Positions 62,246 through 64,000 of a DNA stretch of 64,000 nucleotides are shown one piece after another. The DNA is taken from NCBI RefSeq assembly GCF_017809215.1, contig NZ_CP065424.1, positions 3,814,001-3,878,000 on the forward strand, written 5' to 3'. Both the position numbers and the translations under genes were made by a program. Source of the DNA: Heyndrickxia oleronia (GTDB taxonomy: Bacteria; Bacillota; Bacilli; Bacillales; Bacillaceae_C). The notes under the pieces were generated by a model, which had not been told where the DNA came from, did not search any database, and worked only from the letters and a program-made list of their open reading frames with translations. Positions within the stretch are counted from its first letter, which is position 1; each line of letters opens with the position of its first letter.

Positions 62246-62313
62246 TCATAATCATCATGTAACTAAAAGTTGATTCTACTTATTTAAAGTAGGAAGTTTT
62301 TATTAGTAAAACA

Positions 62314-62814
62314 TTAAACCATTGTACTAGTAGAAGGATCGACAATTGAGAATACCCCACCGTTATTATCAATCATTAAACCTTGGACTTTAACATGTAA
62401 CGGAACTAATGCATGATGGCGAATGACCTCAACACTCTTTTTGATATTTTCACTAACATTTCCACTTCCATTTAGCCAAGCATCTAACGTACCACCTTGT
62501 AATTCAGGTGTACTATTTTTAAAAAGATAGTCTAACGTTTTTATTTTGTCTTTTTCAAGTTGGGTAGGTAGATTTATCGAGCGATGGCTTCTATCTTTTG
62601 TTCCAACAACGAAAATATCCTCAACATTTTCCTCATAGATAGCCATTATAACAGACCTCATTATATCTCCATAAGGATGTGAAATGATGCAACCATAACT
62701 TTCTATTGTTAACATATTTTCTGGTTGAATATTAGTTGTTTTTTGTAAGATAGGTACCAATTCTTGTTCAACGTCTGTTATTACTAATACTTTTTTATTT
62801 TTATTAATATTCAT
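62314..62814 (-). CDS. Carbonic anhydrase-like protein (YbcF type)
   Basis: 166 aa. It has the beta-carbonic anhydrase-like core (KVLVITDVEQELVPILQKT and DIMRSVIMAIYEENVEDIFVVGTKD) but lacks the usual zinc ligands Cys and His-x-x-Cys, so it is not expected to be a classic carbonic anhydrase. In Bacillus, YbcF follows the DabA (YbcC) gene as here. GGAG 8 nt before the ATG sets the start at 62814. Confidence 0.8.
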   Translation of the reverse strand: MNINKNKKVLVITDVEQELVPILQKTTNIQPENMLTIESYGCIISHPYGDIMRSVIMAIYEENVEDIFVVGTKDRSHRSINLPTQLEKDKIKTLDYLFKNSTPELQGGTLDAWLNGSGNVSENIKKSVEVIRHHALVPLHVKVQGLMIDNNGGVFSIVDPSTSTMV

Positions 62815-62888
62815 ATAACATGCTCCTTCATAATTATTAGAATCATTTTTATGAATTTTTTTGAGTAACGCGAATGTTGATTTTTTAG

Positions 62889-64000
62889 TTACCAGTTTTT
62901 CCAACAACCATTTGAATCAACACTAGCAAGTCTAACCCACCCATTTTGAACTTTTTCTCGAAATGCTACATCATTATTTAATAAACGTTCTACATATTTC
63001 TCAGGTGCTTGGATAACTATTAACAAACGAAGTGGATCATGAAAAACTTCGAAATCTGATAGCATGACGGATTGCCAAGGTAGTCCAGGTAATAAGTCAC
63101 TTGCATTCCCTTGCATCACACCTAGATTTGCTGTTACCGTTTGGGTTGCTTTATTTCCACTACCATAGTAATGAGGTGCTACCGTTGAAGCGTAATACTG
63201 TAAATTTATCATTTGGGAAACCGTTCCTGGCCCTGCAATGATATTAGCTAAGAGATTACCACTTTCATCCTGTCTCCAATCATAATTATGAAGGAAGGAT
63301 CTCCCCTCTAAATCACAATTCTGCGTTAATTCACGTTGCCCGATAATAAAAGAGGCATTGCGTGCTAATCCCCATTCCGGGCGTATCTCACTCCAATCTT
63401 CAGCAAATCGGTGTGCTTCAGCCCTAGGATTTTTATGTTTCAAGTTGAAATTCGGTAATTTAGCGAGACGTTCTTCATTTGCTTGATGGGTTACTTTCGG
63501 TAGAATAGCTTTGATATGATCAAATGCTTCTTGTGCCGATTTTGAAAGTTCAGGGACATATATCCAATGTAATTCATCTACTGTTGTATTATGCTCTGCA
63601 GCTACAAAAACCGTCTCCTTTGGAATGTTAATACCTTCTAGGGCGAGCACTTCCCTTACCTCTGGAAGATTACATAGGGTGGCTAATACCCTTGCATTAA
63701 ATCCTCCCGCAGCACCACCACATGCTCCACAGTCAAGAGCAGAAGCATAGGGATTATTAATACTTTGACTACCATGCCCACATATCACGACTAATGGTGC
63801 AATCCCCTCAGTTAGTCCCATCAATTGTAGGGCTTGGCGCACATAATCCACTTTCTCCTCTTCAGAAAAACCAACAGGTATCCCAGAATCTATGTCATGA
63901 TCATAATGAAGCGAGAGATTAGTTTCGGGTTTGTCTAACCAATTTTTCCGAAGTTTACGAATGAAATAATCTGCTTTTCTTGGCACAAAGCTCCGTGCAA
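62889..64000 (-). CDS. dabA: Inorganic carbon transporter subunit DabA (DUF2309), C-terminal part only
   Basis: The gene enters the window from the right; 370 residues are visible, of about 800. The active-site-like elements include [22 protein letters not shown] with the conserved His and Cys, and further [16 protein letters not shown] near the end. DabA with DabB forms an energy-coupled CO2/bicarbonate accumulation complex; its zinc site resembles that of beta-carbonic anhydrases. The partner dabB should lie beyond the right edge. YbcF-type gene follows 74 nt downstream. Confidence 0.9.
   Translation of the reverse strand, partial: ARSFVPRKADYFIRKLRKNWLDKPETNLSLHYDHDIDSGIPVGFSEEEKVDYVRQALQLMGLTEGIAPLVVICGHGSQSINNPYASALDCGACGGAAGGFNARVLATLCNLPEVREVLALEGINIPKETVFVAAEHNTTVDELHWIYVPELSKSAQEAFDHIKAILPKVTHQANEERLAKLPNFNLKHKNPRAEAHRFAEDWSEIRPEWGLARNASFIIGQRELTQNCDLEGRSFLHNYDWRQDESGNLLANIIAGPGTVSQMINLQYYASTVAPHYYGSGNKATQTVTANLGVMQGNASDLLPGLPWQSVMLSDFEVFHDPLRLLIVIQAPEKYVERLLNNDVAFREKVQNGWVRLASVDSNGCWKNW

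Noticed and set aside
62052-62273. 73-aa plus-strand ORF
   Set aside because: It runs through the hairpins and terminator of the orphan antitoxin-like RNA; no initiation site.

Overview
The window looks like chromosomal DNA of a spore-forming, low-GC Gram-positive bacterium of the family Bacillaceae. Supporting signs are AGGAGG-type ribosome binding sites with many TTG and GTG starts, strong intrinsic terminators, lipoboxes, a SpoIIP-type protein with an ECF sigma factor, RocB, an additional RNase J, PadR and LURP/YxjI-type genes, and a TxpA/BsrG-type toxin. I cannot name the genus. No rRNA or tRNA gene was seen.

Layout. 1-5.5 kb: cell-envelope genes, then a PadR regulator with its membrane partner and repeated operator boxes. 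5.5-13.2 kb: Crp/Fnr regulator divergent to an MFS transporter, a small HTH/membrane pair, serine hydrolase, VanZ, DoxX and a GyrI-like protein. 13.4-15.9 kb: an AT-rich accessory patch with tiny membrane proteins, a miniature transposable element and a type I toxin-antitoxin locus. 16-20.8 kb: a deaminase operon (GuaD-like plus two tandem cytosine-deaminase-like amidohydrolases), an ankyrin lipoprotein and LysR. 20.9-28.5 kb: two arrays of a 52-bp palindromic repeat around a PD-(D/E)XK protein, an ECF sigma/SpoIIP pair and a NERD protein, then RNase J. 28.8-39 kb: MscS channel, YxjI, DUF4317, PLP decarboxylase, and a c-di-GMP riboswitch leading into STAS-like, GNAT and chemoreceptor genes; then RocB. 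39.2-43 kb: a third 52-bp array, another PD-(D/E)XK-like protein, and a decayed Imm6 immunity locus. 43.3-54.7 kb: UvrA-like ATPase, a vWA lipoprotein flanked by a duplicated segment, sugar dehydrogenase-like protein, SnoaL-type proteins, a TetR/MFS pair and GNAT. 54.8-64 kb: a broken IS1595-type transposase, a DnaB/DnaD replication module, Dus, a second miniature element, two membrane proteins, an orphan antitoxin-like RNA, and the DabA/YbcF inorganic-carbon genes running off the right edge.

The most unusual signal is the set of three tandem arrays (21, 14 and 16 units). All have the same geometry: a left half-site, a right half-site starting 20 bp later, and a 52-bp period. Two arrays share GGTNACC half-sites; the third has an unrelated sequence. 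Each array lies between convergent genes, and in each case one of the two genes ending at the array encodes a protein with a PD-(D/E)XK-like D...ExK signature (PDDEXK_4, NERD, DUF6946-like). Whether these form a functional module is inference.

Other system-level observations are a GGCT-ended miniature element with 8-bp target duplications whose terminal repeat reads into neighbouring ORFs as Arg-Leu-Phe-Ser, a c-di-GMP-controlled operon, and an ECF sigma factor paired with a transmembrane SpoIIP-like protein.
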